Source: Thermohalobaculum xanthum (GTDB lineage Bacteria > Pseudomonadota > Alphaproteobacteria > Rhodobacterales > Rhodobacteraceae). Taken from it: a stretch of 64,000 nucleotides of DNA. The DNA lies in contig NZ_JAEHHL010000015.1 of assembly GCF_016623495.1 (NCBI RefSeq), positions 1 to 64,000 on the forward strand, written 5' to 3'. Below, one piece after another: positions 44,907-53,625 of this stretch (the stretch's first letter is position 1; the number at the start of each line of letters is the position of its first letter). The notes beneath the pieces were generated by a model. It had not been told where the DNA came from. It did no database searches and worked only from the letters and a program-made list of their open reading frames with translations. The translations under genes and the position numbers were made by a program.

Positions 44907-46025
44907 ATGGCCGAGAACCACCTTAGCCGGATCACAGGAACGCGACCCGGGGTGCGCGATGGTCTGGCACATCCGGCCGGAGCAGTCCTGCGCAGCCTGG
45001 CGCTGCCCGCAGCCTTCGTTCTGAGCTATGGCGTCCTTGCCAAGCTTTCCCTCGGCTCCGTCGTCGGGCAAGTTGGGATTAAGACCTCCAACATCCTTAC
45101 CGTCGTTCAGACCATCCTTCCGCTGTTCGTCGTGGCGGGAGCGCTCTATGGCACGGTCGCGCTTGCGCTGACTGACACGGGCGAGAGGCCGTTCAAGCGC
45201 GTCTGGCGTTGGATCCGACGCACGCCCTTTCTCGAGATCATTGCCCTGCGATTGTTGCCGGCGCTCACGCTCTTCATCGCGTTCCAACCGCTCTTCCTCG
45301 CGGTGAAGCAATCCATCCCCGACATCGTGCCGTTCTCGTGGGATCCCCTGTTTGCGAGCCTCGACCGATCGTTGTTCCTTGGCACCGATCCATGGGTCTT
45401 CAGCCATGCGTTGCTCCCGTCGGCCGTGGCAACGAAGGTATTCGACCTGTGCTATTCGGCGTGGTTCTTCATCATGCTGATCACCTATGTCGCTGCCAGC
45501 GTGATGCGGCTGTCGAGCATCCTGCGGATGACCTTTCTCACCGCGTTCTTTCTCAACTGGATCCTTGCGGGCTCGGTTGCCGCGATCCTGTTCTCTTCCG
45601 CGGGGCCGGTCTACATGGACCGCCTCTTCGGCATCGCGGATTTCGAGCCGCTGATGGCACGCCTGCATGCGCAGGGCGACGTGATGGAGATCTTCGCGTT
45701 GAACGTGCAGGAGGCGCTCTGGCAGGGCTATGCGGACCCCAACCACCCCCCGACCGGGATCTCGGCCTTTCCGTCGATGCATCTGTGCATCTCGATGACG
45801 GTGACGCTGTTCTGCTTCAGGCTCGCGCGGTGGCTCGGTGCCGCGATGGGCGTCTTCACCCTGGTGATGCTTGTGGCCTCGGTCCATCTCGGCTGGCACT
45901 ACCTGGTGGACGGGCTTGCCGGGATCGCGCTTTCAGTCGCCATCTGGAAGCTGAGCGCGTTGCTTTCTCGCCGATGGCTCGCGCGCTGGCCCGCCCCTGG
46001 GCCGAACGCGGTGCCGGGCGGTTGA
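44907..46025 (+). CDS. PAP2-superfamily membrane protein (Aur1/inositolphosphotransferase type)
   Basis: A protein of about 372 residues with six or more hydrophobic segments. The PAP2 catalytic residues appear as AFPSMHLCISMTV (around residues 286-298) and SVHLGWHYLVDGLAG (around 325-340), where the two histidines are expected to act in phosphoryl transfer. The upstream CYSAWFFIMLITYV segment and overall length match the PAP2_3 (Aur1/Ipt1-like) branch, which transfers phospho-alcohol headgroups onto lipids. I start at ATG 44907; a GTG at 44889 is possible. It lies on the strand opposite dapE and dapD, with only three bases separating its stop from the convergent gene. Confidence 0.8.
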   Translation: MAENHLSRITGTRPGVRDGLAHPAGAVLRSLALPAAFVLSYGVLAKLSLGSVVGQVGIKTSNILTVVQTILPLFVVAGALYGTVALALTDTGERPFKRVWRWIRRTPFLEIIALRLLPALTLFIAFQPLFLAVKQSIPDIVPFSWDPLFASLDRSLFLGTDPWVFSHALLPSAVATKVFDLCYSAWFFIMLITYVAASVMRLSSILRMTFLTAFFLNWILAGSVAAILFSSAGPVYMDRLFGIADFEPLMARLHAQGDVMEIFALNVQEALWQGYADPNHPPTGISAFPSMHLCISMTVTLFCFRLARWLGAAMGVFTLVMLVASVHLGWHYLVDGLAGIALSVAIWKLSALLSRRWLARWPAPGPNAVPGG

Positions 46026-46028
46026 GGG

Positions 46029-46370
46029 TCACTCGGTAAAGGTCGTCACCTGAGCCACGATCACGGCATTCTCGGCAAGGGCGCGATCCATCAGGTCGAG
46101 GTCGTCCGGCCCCGGAACGAACCCGTCTGGCGCATCGCGCGTGCCATAGCTTTCCACCTCGAGCGGCGACAGGCCCGCCTCTTTCAGCACGCGAACCGTT
46201 TCGTCGACCGCGTTGCGCTCGGTCCTCCCCGAGGCGTAGCACATCAGGGCCGCGCCCGTTGCACCCTCGGGAAGGCCGTCGCCCGCGACCCGGCCGACTT
46301 CCACGACCAGGATGTAGACCTGCTCGGGCGCCTTGGGCTTGGCGGGCTTGGGCTCGGGCGCGTCAGTCAC
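46029..46370 (-). CDS. Conserved hypothetical protein linked to dapD
   Basis: A 113-residue soluble protein. It probably starts with GTG at 46370, overlapping the dapD stop by eight bases; the frame from 46418 would run deep into dapD and is not protein-like. After a short lysine/proline linker ([13 protein letters not shown]) it has an alpha/beta pattern ([22 protein letters not shown] then [36 protein letters not shown]). I do not recognise a family. Translational coupling to dapD suggests a linked role. Confidence 0.7.
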   Translation of the reverse strand: MTDAPEPKPAKPKAPEQVYILVVEVGRVAGDGLPEGATGAALMCYASGRTERNAVDETVRVLKEAGLSPLEVESYGTRDAPDGFVPGPDDLDLMDRALAENAVIVAQVTTFTE

Positions 46371-47208
46371 GCAGCAACTCGTTGATCGAGGTCTTGGACC
46401 GTGTGCGCTCGTCGACACGCTTGACGATCACCGCACAGTAGAGGCCCGGCCCCGGGGTTCCGTCGGGCATCGCCTTGCCCGGCATCGTGCCGGGAACGAC
46501 CACGGAATAGGGAGGCACCTCTCCGATGAAGGTCTCGCCGGTGGTGCGGTCGATGATCTTGGTCGAGGCCCCGAGGAAGACGCCCATCGAGAGGACCGAC
46601 CCCTCGCGCACGATAACGCCCTCGGCCACTTCCGAGCGCGCGCCGACGAAGCAGTTGTCCTCGATGATGACGGGGCCCGCCTGCAAGGGCTCGAGCACGC
46701 CGCCGATGCCGGCGCCGCCGGAGATGTGGCAGTGCTTGCCGATCTGTGCGCAGGACCCGACGGTGGCCCAGGTATCGATCATCGTGCCTTCATCGACATA
46801 GGCGCCGAGATTGACGAAGGACGGCATGAGGACCACGCCGGGCGCGATGAATGCCGAGCGGCGCACGACGCAGTGCGGAACGGCCCGAAAGCCCGCGTCG
46901 CGCCACTGGTTGTCCCCCCAGCCGGCGAACTTCGAGGGTACCTTGTCCCACCATGTCGATCCCCCGGGGCCACCCTCGATCGGCGCCATGTCGTTGAGGC
47001 GGAAGCTCAGGAGCACGGCCTTCTTCGCCCATTGATTGACCACCCAGTGGCCGCGGGGGTGCTTCTCGGCGACGCGAAGCTCACCCTTGTCCATCAGGCT
47101 CAGCGCGCTCTCGACCGCGTCGCGCACGGCTCCCGTGGTGGCCGGGGTCACGTCGGCGCGCGCCTCCCAGGCAGCATCGATGGTGGCTTCGAGGTCGGCA
47201 CGGCTCAT
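46363..47208 (-). CDS. dapD: 2,3,4,5-tetrahydropyridine-2,6-dicarboxylate N-succinyltransferase
   Basis: A 281-residue left-handed beta-helix transferase that succinylates tetrahydrodipicolinate in the lysine/meso-diaminopimelate pathway. The hexapeptide repeats are visible as [54 protein letters not shown] (about residues 115-170) and the family signature [25 protein letters not shown]. The start at 47208 has GGAG upstream. The downstream hypothetical gene overlaps its stop, and dapE lies further downstream. Confidence 0.97.
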   Translation of the reverse strand: MSRADLEATIDAAWEARADVTPATTGAVRDAVESALSLMDKGELRVAEKHPRGHWVVNQWAKKAVLLSFRLNDMAPIEGGPGGSTWWDKVPSKFAGWGDNQWRDAGFRAVPHCVVRRSAFIAPGVVLMPSFVNLGAYVDEGTMIDTWATVGSCAQIGKHCHISGGAGIGGVLEPLQAGPVIIEDNCFVGARSEVAEGVIVREGSVLSMGVFLGASTKIIDRTTGETFIGEVPPYSVVVPGTMPGKAMPDGTPGPGLYCAVIVKRVDERTRSKTSINELLRD

Positions 47209-47247
47209 CGTCGTCTCCTTCATCGCGGCGGGCGTCGTCCGGGAGAG

Positions 47248-47276
47248 GCTATAGGCAAGACCGAGGGTGCGGGCAA
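47248..47276 (-). promoter_or_regulatory. Candidate dapD promoter
   Basis: On the minus strand TTGCCC (47271-47276) and TATAGC (47248-47253) are separated by 17 bases, giving a leader of about 33 bases before the dapD start. Confidence 0.45.
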
Positions 47277-47434
47277 TGGTCATCCGCGCGGCCGCCCTTA
47301 CACGTGCGATCGCGCGGGATTCCGGGCAAATCGATCGTGAAGGGGGATGCAGCGAATGCCGGAACCATCTAGAAGGTGGGAAAATGGTTGCCCGCCGAGG
47401 CGGCCCATCCATCGAGGCAAGTCAGGCGGAAAGC

Positions 47435-48253
47435 ATGAGAAAGACCACCCCGTCGCAGCGCGTCTTTCCCTCGGCCGACGAGGACAAGAGCCGCGCAGGA
47501 CATGTCGCCAGCACCCCGCAGGCGCTCTCTCCGGCATTTCGTCTCGCCTTCGCCGACCCCGACTTCCTGGGGCGTGACGAGCTGCGCCCGGTGCGGCTGC
47601 AGCTGGAGCTCCTCAAGCCCGAGCTGGCGATGGGGGATCTGGGCATCACCTCGACCGTGGTCCTGTTCGGCGGCGCGCGGGTGCCGCGCCCCGGTGACGC
47701 GGTGCCGCCCAAGCGGGAATGGCTCAAGCGCTTCTACCAGGAGGCGCAGGACTTCGCGCGGCTCGTTGGCGGCGAGTGCGTCCGGCGCGGGGGCGGCGAG
47801 CTTGTGGTCGTCACCGGCGGTGGCCCCGGTGTCATGGAGGCCGGCAACCGCGGCGCGCACGAAGCGGGCGCGCCCAGCATGGGCTTCAACATCGTCCTCC
47901 CGCATGAGCAGGAGCCCAATCACTACGTGACGCCCGAGCTGAGCTTCAATTTCCACTATTTCGGCATCCGCAAGATGCATTTCCTGATGCGGGCGCGCGC
48001 GATCGCCGTCTTCCCCGGAGGCTACGGCACGCTGGATGAGCTGTTCGAGACCCTGACGCTGATCCAGACCCAGCGCATGCGCCCCCTGCCCGTGCTGCTC
48101 TTCGGCTCGGATTTCTGGGACGACATCGTGAACTGGCAGGCGCTGGTCGATGCAGGGACCATCGCGCCCGAAGATCTCGACCTCTTCCACTTCGTCGACA
48201 CCGCCGAGGAAGGATGGGCGCATGTGAAGAGCGCACTCGGCATCACCGAGTGA
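47435..48253 (+). CDS. LOG-family/TIGR00730 Rossmann-fold protein
   Basis: A 272-residue protein of the lysine-decarboxylase-like/LOG family. The signature P-G-G-x-G-T-x-x-E appears as FPGGYGTLDELFE (about residues 188-200), and GGGPGVMEAGNRGAHEAG is the phosphate-binding part. Members release cytokinin-type free bases or hydrolyse nucleoside 5'-monophosphates. This is the longer bacterial type with an extra N-terminal region (STVVLFGGARVPRPG). I start at ATG 47435. It is divergent from dapD; the in vivo substrate is unknown. Confidence 0.87.
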   Translation: MRKTTPSQRVFPSADEDKSRAGHVASTPQALSPAFRLAFADPDFLGRDELRPVRLQLELLKPELAMGDLGITSTVVLFGGARVPRPGDAVPPKREWLKRFYQEAQDFARLVGGECVRRGGGELVVVTGGGPGVMEAGNRGAHEAGAPSMGFNIVLPHEQEPNHYVTPELSFNFHYFGIRKMHFLMRARAIAVFPGGYGTLDELFETLTLIQTQRMRPLPVLLFGSDFWDDIVNWQALVDAGTIAPEDLDLFHFVDTAEEGWAHVKSALGITE

Positions 48254-48269
48254 CGCGCGCGGGCAGCGC

Positions 48270-49217
48270 TCAGCGCGTGACCACGAATTCGAGAAGCAGC
48301 GTCCGCTGGAAAATGTTGAAGTTGTCGTCCGACAGGAGCCACAGGCGCAAAACGCCCTCGCCATCGGTCCAAAGCGCGACTGCCTCGATATTGTCGATCC
48401 CCGTGCCGGCGCCAAAGCTCGCGAGGGTGTCGCCTGCTCCGTCCACGGGAAGCGGCGGCGTACCAGCCAGCCGGTGCCGGCGGACCCGAATGCTGAACCC
48501 CGTGAACAGCGAGAAATCCCTGAGGGTGACATAGAGCATCCCGTCGGGCCCCACCGCGGCATCGGTGACGACATGCGGGCGTGGAGTGTCGATAGCCCCA
48601 CGCGCGATGAAGCGGCCGCCCGGATCAAGCACATAGAGGGGCGTGCGCCCACCACGGGAGACCTCGGGCATCGCAAGCAGCACCCCACTGGTTGCCGCGA
48701 GCGCCTCGATGCCACCGTTGGACGGAAGCCGCTCGAAATCGGGCACCGTGATCGGGGCGCCCATCACCCCGTCGGGTGTCAACGGCGCGATCCGGTGGTC
48801 GCGCTCGAAGGCCGCGTAGATCTGGCCATCGAGGCGCGTGAGCGCCTCGGCGTCACCCCCTTCGTTCCCGGGGTCGGTTCCATCTGACTCCTTCAGGCGA
48901 ACGAGCCGGCCATCGCTGAACGAGAGGTCGGATCCGGAGCGCGCAAATCGTGCCGTGACCATGACGCCACGGTCGCTGACGGCAATCAGCGAACCGTCAT
49001 CGACAATCAGGCCGGAGAACCCGCCGAAGCGGCGCAAGTTTCCCGTCAATTCCCAAGCCCCCGACAGCACCAGCCCGTCAAGCCGATCGGCGACCACGCT
49101 CGTCGGCTCGGCATGGATCTCGACCGCGCGTGGGCCTCCGGAGCGACCCGGACCGGGAATAGTGAGGAGAACGAGCGCGAGGACGAGGCAGGCTGCGCGC
49201 ATGCGCCAGGACGTCAT
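48270..49217 (-). CDS. Exported esterase-like phytase family protein
   Basis: A 315-residue secreted protein with a signal peptide (RAACLVLALVLLTIPGPGRSG). The mature part shows the beta-propeller pattern of the esterase-like-activity-of-phytase family: FGGFSGLIVDDGSLIAVSDRG near the start, GDAEALTRLDGQIYAAFERDHRI in the middle and GIDNIEAVALWTDGEGVLRLWLLSDDNFN at the end. The family is named from a phytase relative; its true substrates are uncertain. Its start overlaps the mepA stop by four bases (ATGA), so the two exported proteins are probably made together. Confidence 0.82.
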   Translation of the reverse strand: MTSWRMRAACLVLALVLLTIPGPGRSGGPRAVEIHAEPTSVVADRLDGLVLSGAWELTGNLRRFGGFSGLIVDDGSLIAVSDRGVMVTARFARSGSDLSFSDGRLVRLKESDGTDPGNEGGDAEALTRLDGQIYAAFERDHRIAPLTPDGVMGAPITVPDFERLPSNGGIEALAATSGVLLAMPEVSRGGRTPLYVLDPGGRFIARGAIDTPRPHVVTDAAVGPDGMLYVTLRDFSLFTGFSIRVRRHRLAGTPPLPVDGAGDTLASFGAGTGIDNIEAVALWTDGEGVLRLWLLSDDNFNIFQRTLLLEFVVTR

Positions 49218-50095
49218 CGCGCAATTACGGCGCTGCATGCCTGCGGAAGGTCGGCAAGGGTGATCTCGCGCGGGCGTGTCGGCTTGTCCGACGGCTTCGG
49301 GTTCAGAGCCTCGTCCGAGAACCACCAGGCCAGTTCGTCGCCGCAGCCATCTCCCGCCGGAACCGGATCCTGGGGTTGGCATTCCCCGGCGCCATTCGGG
49401 CAGGCGAGGCGGACGTGGAAATGCGCGTCATGTCCCCACCAGGGCCTGATCCGGGCAAGCCAGTCACGATCCGCATCGGCCGGCTCCGCGTCGCACAGAG
49501 CCTGCTTGATAGCGGCGTTCACGAAGATCCTCGCCACGGCGGGGTCGGTCGCTGCTGCCCGCAGGATGTTATGATGCTGCCGGGTCCAGTCGCCCGTGAC
49601 GCCGCGCCGGTCGCTCCGCACCACGTTGATCGACGAAAGCTGCTCGCGATCCGCCCGGGCAAGTTCAAGGGTCTTGGCGGGACGCAGCCAGATATCGATG
49701 TCGAGCCCGATCTGATGCGAGCGGTGACCCGACACCATCGGCCCCCCGCGCGGTTGACTGATGTCGCCGATATAGAGCCCCGCCCAGCCATTTGCGCGCG
49801 CGCTGTGCGAAAGCCGCTCGATGAAGGCGATCGCTTCGGGATGCCCCCAGTTGCGGTTCCGGCTGAGCCGCATCGCCTGCCAGCCTGGCCCGGTTTCGGC
49901 CAGCTCGACCGCGCCGCCGATGCAGCCCGCTGCATAGCCGCCGATCGGCGCCGGCGGCTCGGCACTCGGCGTTGATGCCGCACCGAAAAGCACCTTCGCG
50001 GGCTCTGCCCCGGCAAGGCCTGCCGGTGCCACCGCAAGGCACGCCGTCACCACCGCGATCGCTCCCGCGCGCCTGCGCAATGCGCCCTTCAGCAT
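49214..50095 (-). CDS. mepA: Penicillin-insensitive murein endopeptidase MepA
   Basis: A 293-residue periplasmic metallopeptidase that cleaves D-Ala-meso-DAP cross-links in peptidoglycan. A signal peptide (AIAVVTACLAVAPAGLAGA) is followed by the LAS-type domain. Zinc-ligand motifs HRSHQIGLDIDIWL (with its histidine and aspartate) and WWGHDAHFHVRLACP (the H-x-H pair) are intact. The six-cysteine pattern of MepA is partly visible (CIGGA, CDAEP, CPNG, CGDE). It is coupled to the downstream phytase-like gene and lies 81 bp downstream of fliM on the same strand. Confidence 0.93.
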   Translation of the reverse strand: MLKGALRRRAGAIAVVTACLAVAPAGLAGAEPAKVLFGAASTPSAEPPAPIGGYAAGCIGGAVELAETGPGWQAMRLSRNRNWGHPEAIAFIERLSHSARANGWAGLYIGDISQPRGGPMVSGHRSHQIGLDIDIWLRPAKTLELARADREQLSSINVVRSDRRGVTGDWTRQHHNILRAAATDPAVARIFVNAAIKQALCDAEPADADRDWLARIRPWWGHDAHFHVRLACPNGAGECQPQDPVPAGDGCGDELAWWFSDEALNPKPSDKPTRPREITLADLPQACSAVIAR

Positions 50096-50176
50096 GATCT
50101 ACCCTCGCCGAGTCCACCGATCTCCGAGAGTATGCCCGCCCCCGGCGGCGGCGCAAAGTGCGCTAAGCAGACCGCG

Positions 50177-51154
50177 TCACTCGGCGGGCTCGCGTGCCTC
50201 CATAGCGCGCCGCAATGGGGCGAGAAAGCGCGCGTCGGGCGGCCCGGACAACCGAATCGCCTTCTGCCGATCGCATGCACCGAGCTTGCCCGTGCAGAGC
50301 GTTACCGGCCCGTCGCTGGTGGCGGCGCGCAACGCGACGTGCTCGAGCCCCCCGGCTGGAAGCTCCAGCACATTGCCCTCGCGGAAGCCGCTTATCTCGG
50401 AAAGCGAGAACCGGCCCAGCGAAATCGACGCGCACATGCTGAGCGGCATTGCCAGCACCTGCGACATCATCTGATCCGCCCAGAGGCCCTGAGCCGGGTC
50501 GGATTCGCGCTGGGCCGCGATCATTGCGCCCTTCAGGGGTTCGAGCGTCGCGGCGGGCAGCACGAAATCGAGCCCTGCCCCAAGCTTGTCGTCACCGACG
50601 TGAAAATTGAGCTTGATCAGGAACATGTCGGACGCGTCCGGAGCGATCCGTACCGTGCCGGGCGCCTGCTCGAAACGGGTCGGCCGCGCCACGCCGAGCG
50701 CCGATGCACCACAAAGCTCCCTCACCGCCTCGTCGAAGCAGCGCGCAACGAGTTCGACGAAGCGTCCGTAGAGAGCAAGGTCGATCGAGGTCAGCGCCCG
50801 CGCGAAATTCGCCTCCTCGAAGCTGCCGTCGCCGCCGAGGTAGATGTCGAGCAGCTTTCCCAGAAGCCGCGGGTGCGCCTTTACCAGTCCCGCCCCCTGG
50901 GTCGCCGGGAAGTTGAGAACATAGATCGCAGACGGCGCATGAAGGCCCTTCAGATAGTCCCCGTGCCGCATGACCTCGTATCCGTATAAGGACACGTCGA
51001 TCTCCCGTTGCAATGCCTCGCGGGTACGCATCGAAGCGATCGACGCGAAGGTCGAGCAGAGTGGTTCCATCGGCGGAAACCCGCCAAGCCGCATTTTCGG
51101 CCCACGCAACTTGCGCGACAGGACGCTGACCTGATCCTCGATTCGTGCCGCCAT
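50177..51154 (-). CDS. fliM: Flagellar motor switch protein FliM, divergent
   Basis: A 325-residue switch protein of the expected length. The middle domain is recognisable by YGYEVMRHGDYLKGLHAPSAIY, LLDIYLGGDGSFEEANFARALTSIDLALYGR (the GG-x-G and fT-x-x-E regions, with E replaced) and the beta-strand LDFVLPAATLEPLKGAM; the C-terminal SpoA-like domain is MSMCASISLGRFSLSEISGFREGNVLELP. The classical N-terminal CheY-binding peptide (LSQ-x-EIDALL) is not obvious. I start at ATG 51154; frames upstream are arginine-rich. It is divergent from motB, heading the flagellar cluster. Confidence 0.85.
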   Translation of the reverse strand: MAARIEDQVSVLSRKLRGPKMRLGGFPPMEPLCSTFASIASMRTREALQREIDVSLYGYEVMRHGDYLKGLHAPSAIYVLNFPATQGAGLVKAHPRLLGKLLDIYLGGDGSFEEANFARALTSIDLALYGRFVELVARCFDEAVRELCGASALGVARPTRFEQAPGTVRIAPDASDMFLIKLNFHVGDDKLGAGLDFVLPAATLEPLKGAMIAAQRESDPAQGLWADQMMSQVLAMPLSMCASISLGRFSLSEISGFREGNVLELPAGGLEHVALRAATSDGPVTLCTGKLGACDRQKAIRLSGPPDARFLAPLRRAMEAREPAE

Positions 51155-51316
51155 CTCTTGCCCGGTCCCCGCTCCAGCTCGATGCGACCGACGAATGGTG
51201 CCGGAAGCTCTCTCCCGAGGGTCTCGCACGGCGGCGATTGCCATGCGGTTAACCCTGACGACTAACGGCCCGCTAAGGGATCGGCGCCAAACTCGCGGCA
51301 AAGTCCGGAGGGATCA

Positions 51317-52219
51317 GTGTCCAATCGCGAGACGGCGCAGCCACTCATCATTCGCAGGTCGATCAAGCGCGAGACAGCGCATCACGGCGGCGCATGGAAG
51401 GTCGCCTACGCCGATTTCGTTACGGCGATGATGGCCTTCTTCCTGCTGATGTGGCTTCTGAACGCGACTTCCGAGGAACAGCGCAAGGGAATCGCCGACT
51501 ACTTCGATCCGACCCTGCCGATCAGCCGGACCTCGGCGGGCGGCACGGGCATGCTGTCAGGTGACAGCATTTTCAGCACCAGCAGTCTTGCGGCGATGAA
51601 GGATCACGGCGTCAGGCGGCGTCCGAACGATCCTTCGGCCGATCCTGATGGCGCCTCCGAAGTCGGGCCGACACACGAGCAGTCGCAGGCACCACAGTCC
51701 GACGACCTCGCGGCGCGAACGCCCGAGCCCACCCGCCCCCTTCACGACGCCCGGGCCGAGGAAGAACTTGAGCGCCAGATCGAAGCGGCGCTCGAAGCGA
51801 TCGATGACCCGACCATACGCCGCCATTTCCGGCTGAGGGTAACGCCCGAGGGCCTTGTCATCGAGATCGTCGATCTGTCCGAGCGCCCGCTCTTTCCAGC
51901 CGGTTCGTCCGAGCCCAGCGCCGTGCTGCGCACCCTGCTGAGCATCCTCGTCCCGCTGGTCGAGGAAACGACGAATGACATTGCCATTGTTGGTCACACC
52001 GACTCCCTGCCCTACGGCGGCGGCGGTGCATACACGAACTGGGAGCTGAGCACCGATCGCGCCAATGCCGCGCGGCGCCTGATGGCGACGCTCGGGCTTG
52101 CTCGGTCGCGGATCGCTCGGGTGAGCGGCATGGCCGACACCGATCCCTTCGACGTTGACCCGTCGGCGGCGCAGAACAGGCGCATCGCGGTTGTCCTGCT
52201 GCGCGAGACGCGCCGTTAG
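51317..52219 (+). CDS. motB: Flagellar motor stator protein MotB
   Basis: A 300-residue protein starting with GTG, preceded by CCGGAGGGA. The N-terminal AHHGGAWKVAYADFVTAMMA then FFLLMWLLN is the MotB transmembrane segment, with the proton-carrying aspartate in YADF. After a long linker, the OmpA-like peptidoglycan-binding domain shows AIVGHTDSLPYGGGGAYTNW then ELSTDRANAARRLM and RIARVSGMADTDP. MotB anchors the stator to the cell wall. motA is not in this window, so it must be encoded elsewhere. The flgE gene follows 72 bases later. Confidence 0.95.
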   Translation: MSNRETAQPLIIRRSIKRETAHHGGAWKVAYADFVTAMMAFFLLMWLLNATSEEQRKGIADYFDPTLPISRTSAGGTGMLSGDSIFSTSSLAAMKDHGVRRRPNDPSADPDGASEVGPTHEQSQAPQSDDLAARTPEPTRPLHDARAEEELERQIEAALEAIDDPTIRRHFRLRVTPEGLVIEIVDLSERPLFPAGSSEPSAVLRTLLSILVPLVEETTNDIAIVGHTDSLPYGGGGAYTNWELSTDRANAARRLMATLGLARSRIARVSGMADTDPFDVDPSAAQNRRIAVVLLRETRR

Positions 52220-52291
52220 CCGGATCTCAACTCTCGCCACGGTATGGCCGAGACAACACAACCTGATCAGAATGAGTTGCGAGGTAGAATC

Positions 52292-53599
52292 ATGAGCCTT
52301 TCGTCGTCCCTCGGCGCCGCGGTCGCCGGCCTTCAGGCGAACTCGACGCGCCTTGCGGTAATTTCCGACAACATCGCGAATTCCTCGACGCCGGGATTCC
52401 GCCGCGCCGATGTCGACTTCGCATCGCTCGTCGTCTCGGGGTCGAGCAGCGTCTTTTCTGCCGGCGGCGTCCAGGCGGCCGCGTACCGCGATGTCGCCAC
52501 GGCAGGCGCCCCGATCGGGACGACCAACGCCACCGACATCGCGATCACCGGGCGCGGCATGCTTCCCGTCACGCTCGCAACGGCGGTCGATCAGCCGGCG
52601 AGCCAGCGGCCCTTCCAGCTGACCGGCACCGGGTCGTTCTCGCTCAACGACGAGGGTGTTCTGGTGACCCGTTCGGGCCTCGCACTGCTCGGTTTTCCGA
52701 CCGATGCCTCGGGCCAGGTAGCCGCCGGGGTGGTTCGCGATGGTCCGACAAGCCTCGAGCCGGTGCGGGTGAGCAATGCCCAGATTGCGGCCGAGCCCAC
52801 CTCGCTGATCAAGCTGGGGGCGAACCTGCCAGCGACCGCGACGGACGCGGGCGCGAGTGGTGCGCCGTTCACCACAACGATCCCCTATTACGACGGGGTC
52901 GGGCGCGAGAACCGGCTTACCGTGACCTTCACGCCAATCGTTCCGGCGTCGGGAAGCAGCAACACCTGGACCGTGAGCTTCGACGACAGCGCAGTTGGCG
53001 CCACTAACCCGATCGCCGAGCTGTCGGTCACCTTCGATGACTCGCCTGCCGGCCGAGGCGCCGTGGATACCGTCACCGTGATGAGCGGCGCGACCTACTC
53101 GGCCGCGAACGGGGTCGCGACGATCGCGACCGGCGCGGGGCCGATCGACGTGGTGGTCGGGGCCGCGGGGGTCGAGGGCGGCCTCACCCAGCTTGCCGCC
53201 AGCTTCACTCCGACCGGGGTCACCTCAGACGGCGCGCGCGCCGGGATCTTCACCGGCCTCGAGCTCGACAACGATGGAACCCTTTTGGGCGTCTACGATA
53301 CGGGGCAAAGGCTGGCCCTGTACCGGATCCCAGTGGTCGACGTGCCAAACCCGAATGGTCTGACGGCCGTGGACAATCAGGCGTTCACGATCTCGTCCGA
53401 ATCGGGTCGCCCCTTCCTTTGGGACGCGAACACCGGCCCGGTCGGCGGGATCAGCGGCTTCTCCTCGCAACAGAGCACGGTCGACATCGCCAAGGAGCTG
53501 ACGAACCTCATCCAGACCCAGCGCGCCTATTCGTCGAACGCCACCACGATCCGAACCGTCGACGAGATGCTGCAGGAAACCACAAACCTCAAGCGCTGA
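52292..53599 (+). CDS. flgE: Flagellar hook protein FlgE
   Basis: A 435-residue axial protein that polymerises into the hook. The N-terminus carries the rod/hook signature SDNIANSSTPGFRRADVDFASL, and the C-terminus ends in ELTNLIQTQRAYSSNATTIRTVDEMLQETTNL; both form the D0 coiled-coil. The variable middle domain (about 150-370) is rich in small and acidic residues, as usual for hooks. GAGG lies nine bases before the ATG. It starts the hook-filament junction block flgE-flgK-flgL, each 25 bases or fewer apart. Confidence 0.93.
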   Translation: MSLSSSLGAAVAGLQANSTRLAVISDNIANSSTPGFRRADVDFASLVVSGSSSVFSAGGVQAAAYRDVATAGAPIGTTNATDIAITGRGMLPVTLATAVDQPASQRPFQLTGTGSFSLNDEGVLVTRSGLALLGFPTDASGQVAAGVVRDGPTSLEPVRVSNAQIAAEPTSLIKLGANLPATATDAGASGAPFTTTIPYYDGVGRENRLTVTFTPIVPASGSSNTWTVSFDDSAVGATNPIAELSVTFDDSPAGRGAVDTVTVMSGATYSAANGVATIATGAGPIDVVVGAAGVEGGLTQLAASFTPTGVTSDGARAGIFTGLELDNDGTLLGVYDTGQRLALYRIPVVDVPNPNGLTAVDNQAFTISSESGRPFLWDANTGPVGGISGFSSQQSTVDIAKELTNLIQTQRAYSSNATTIRTVDEMLQETTNLKR

Positions 53600-53625
53600 G
53601 GCGCTGAACAAGCGCGGAGAATGCC

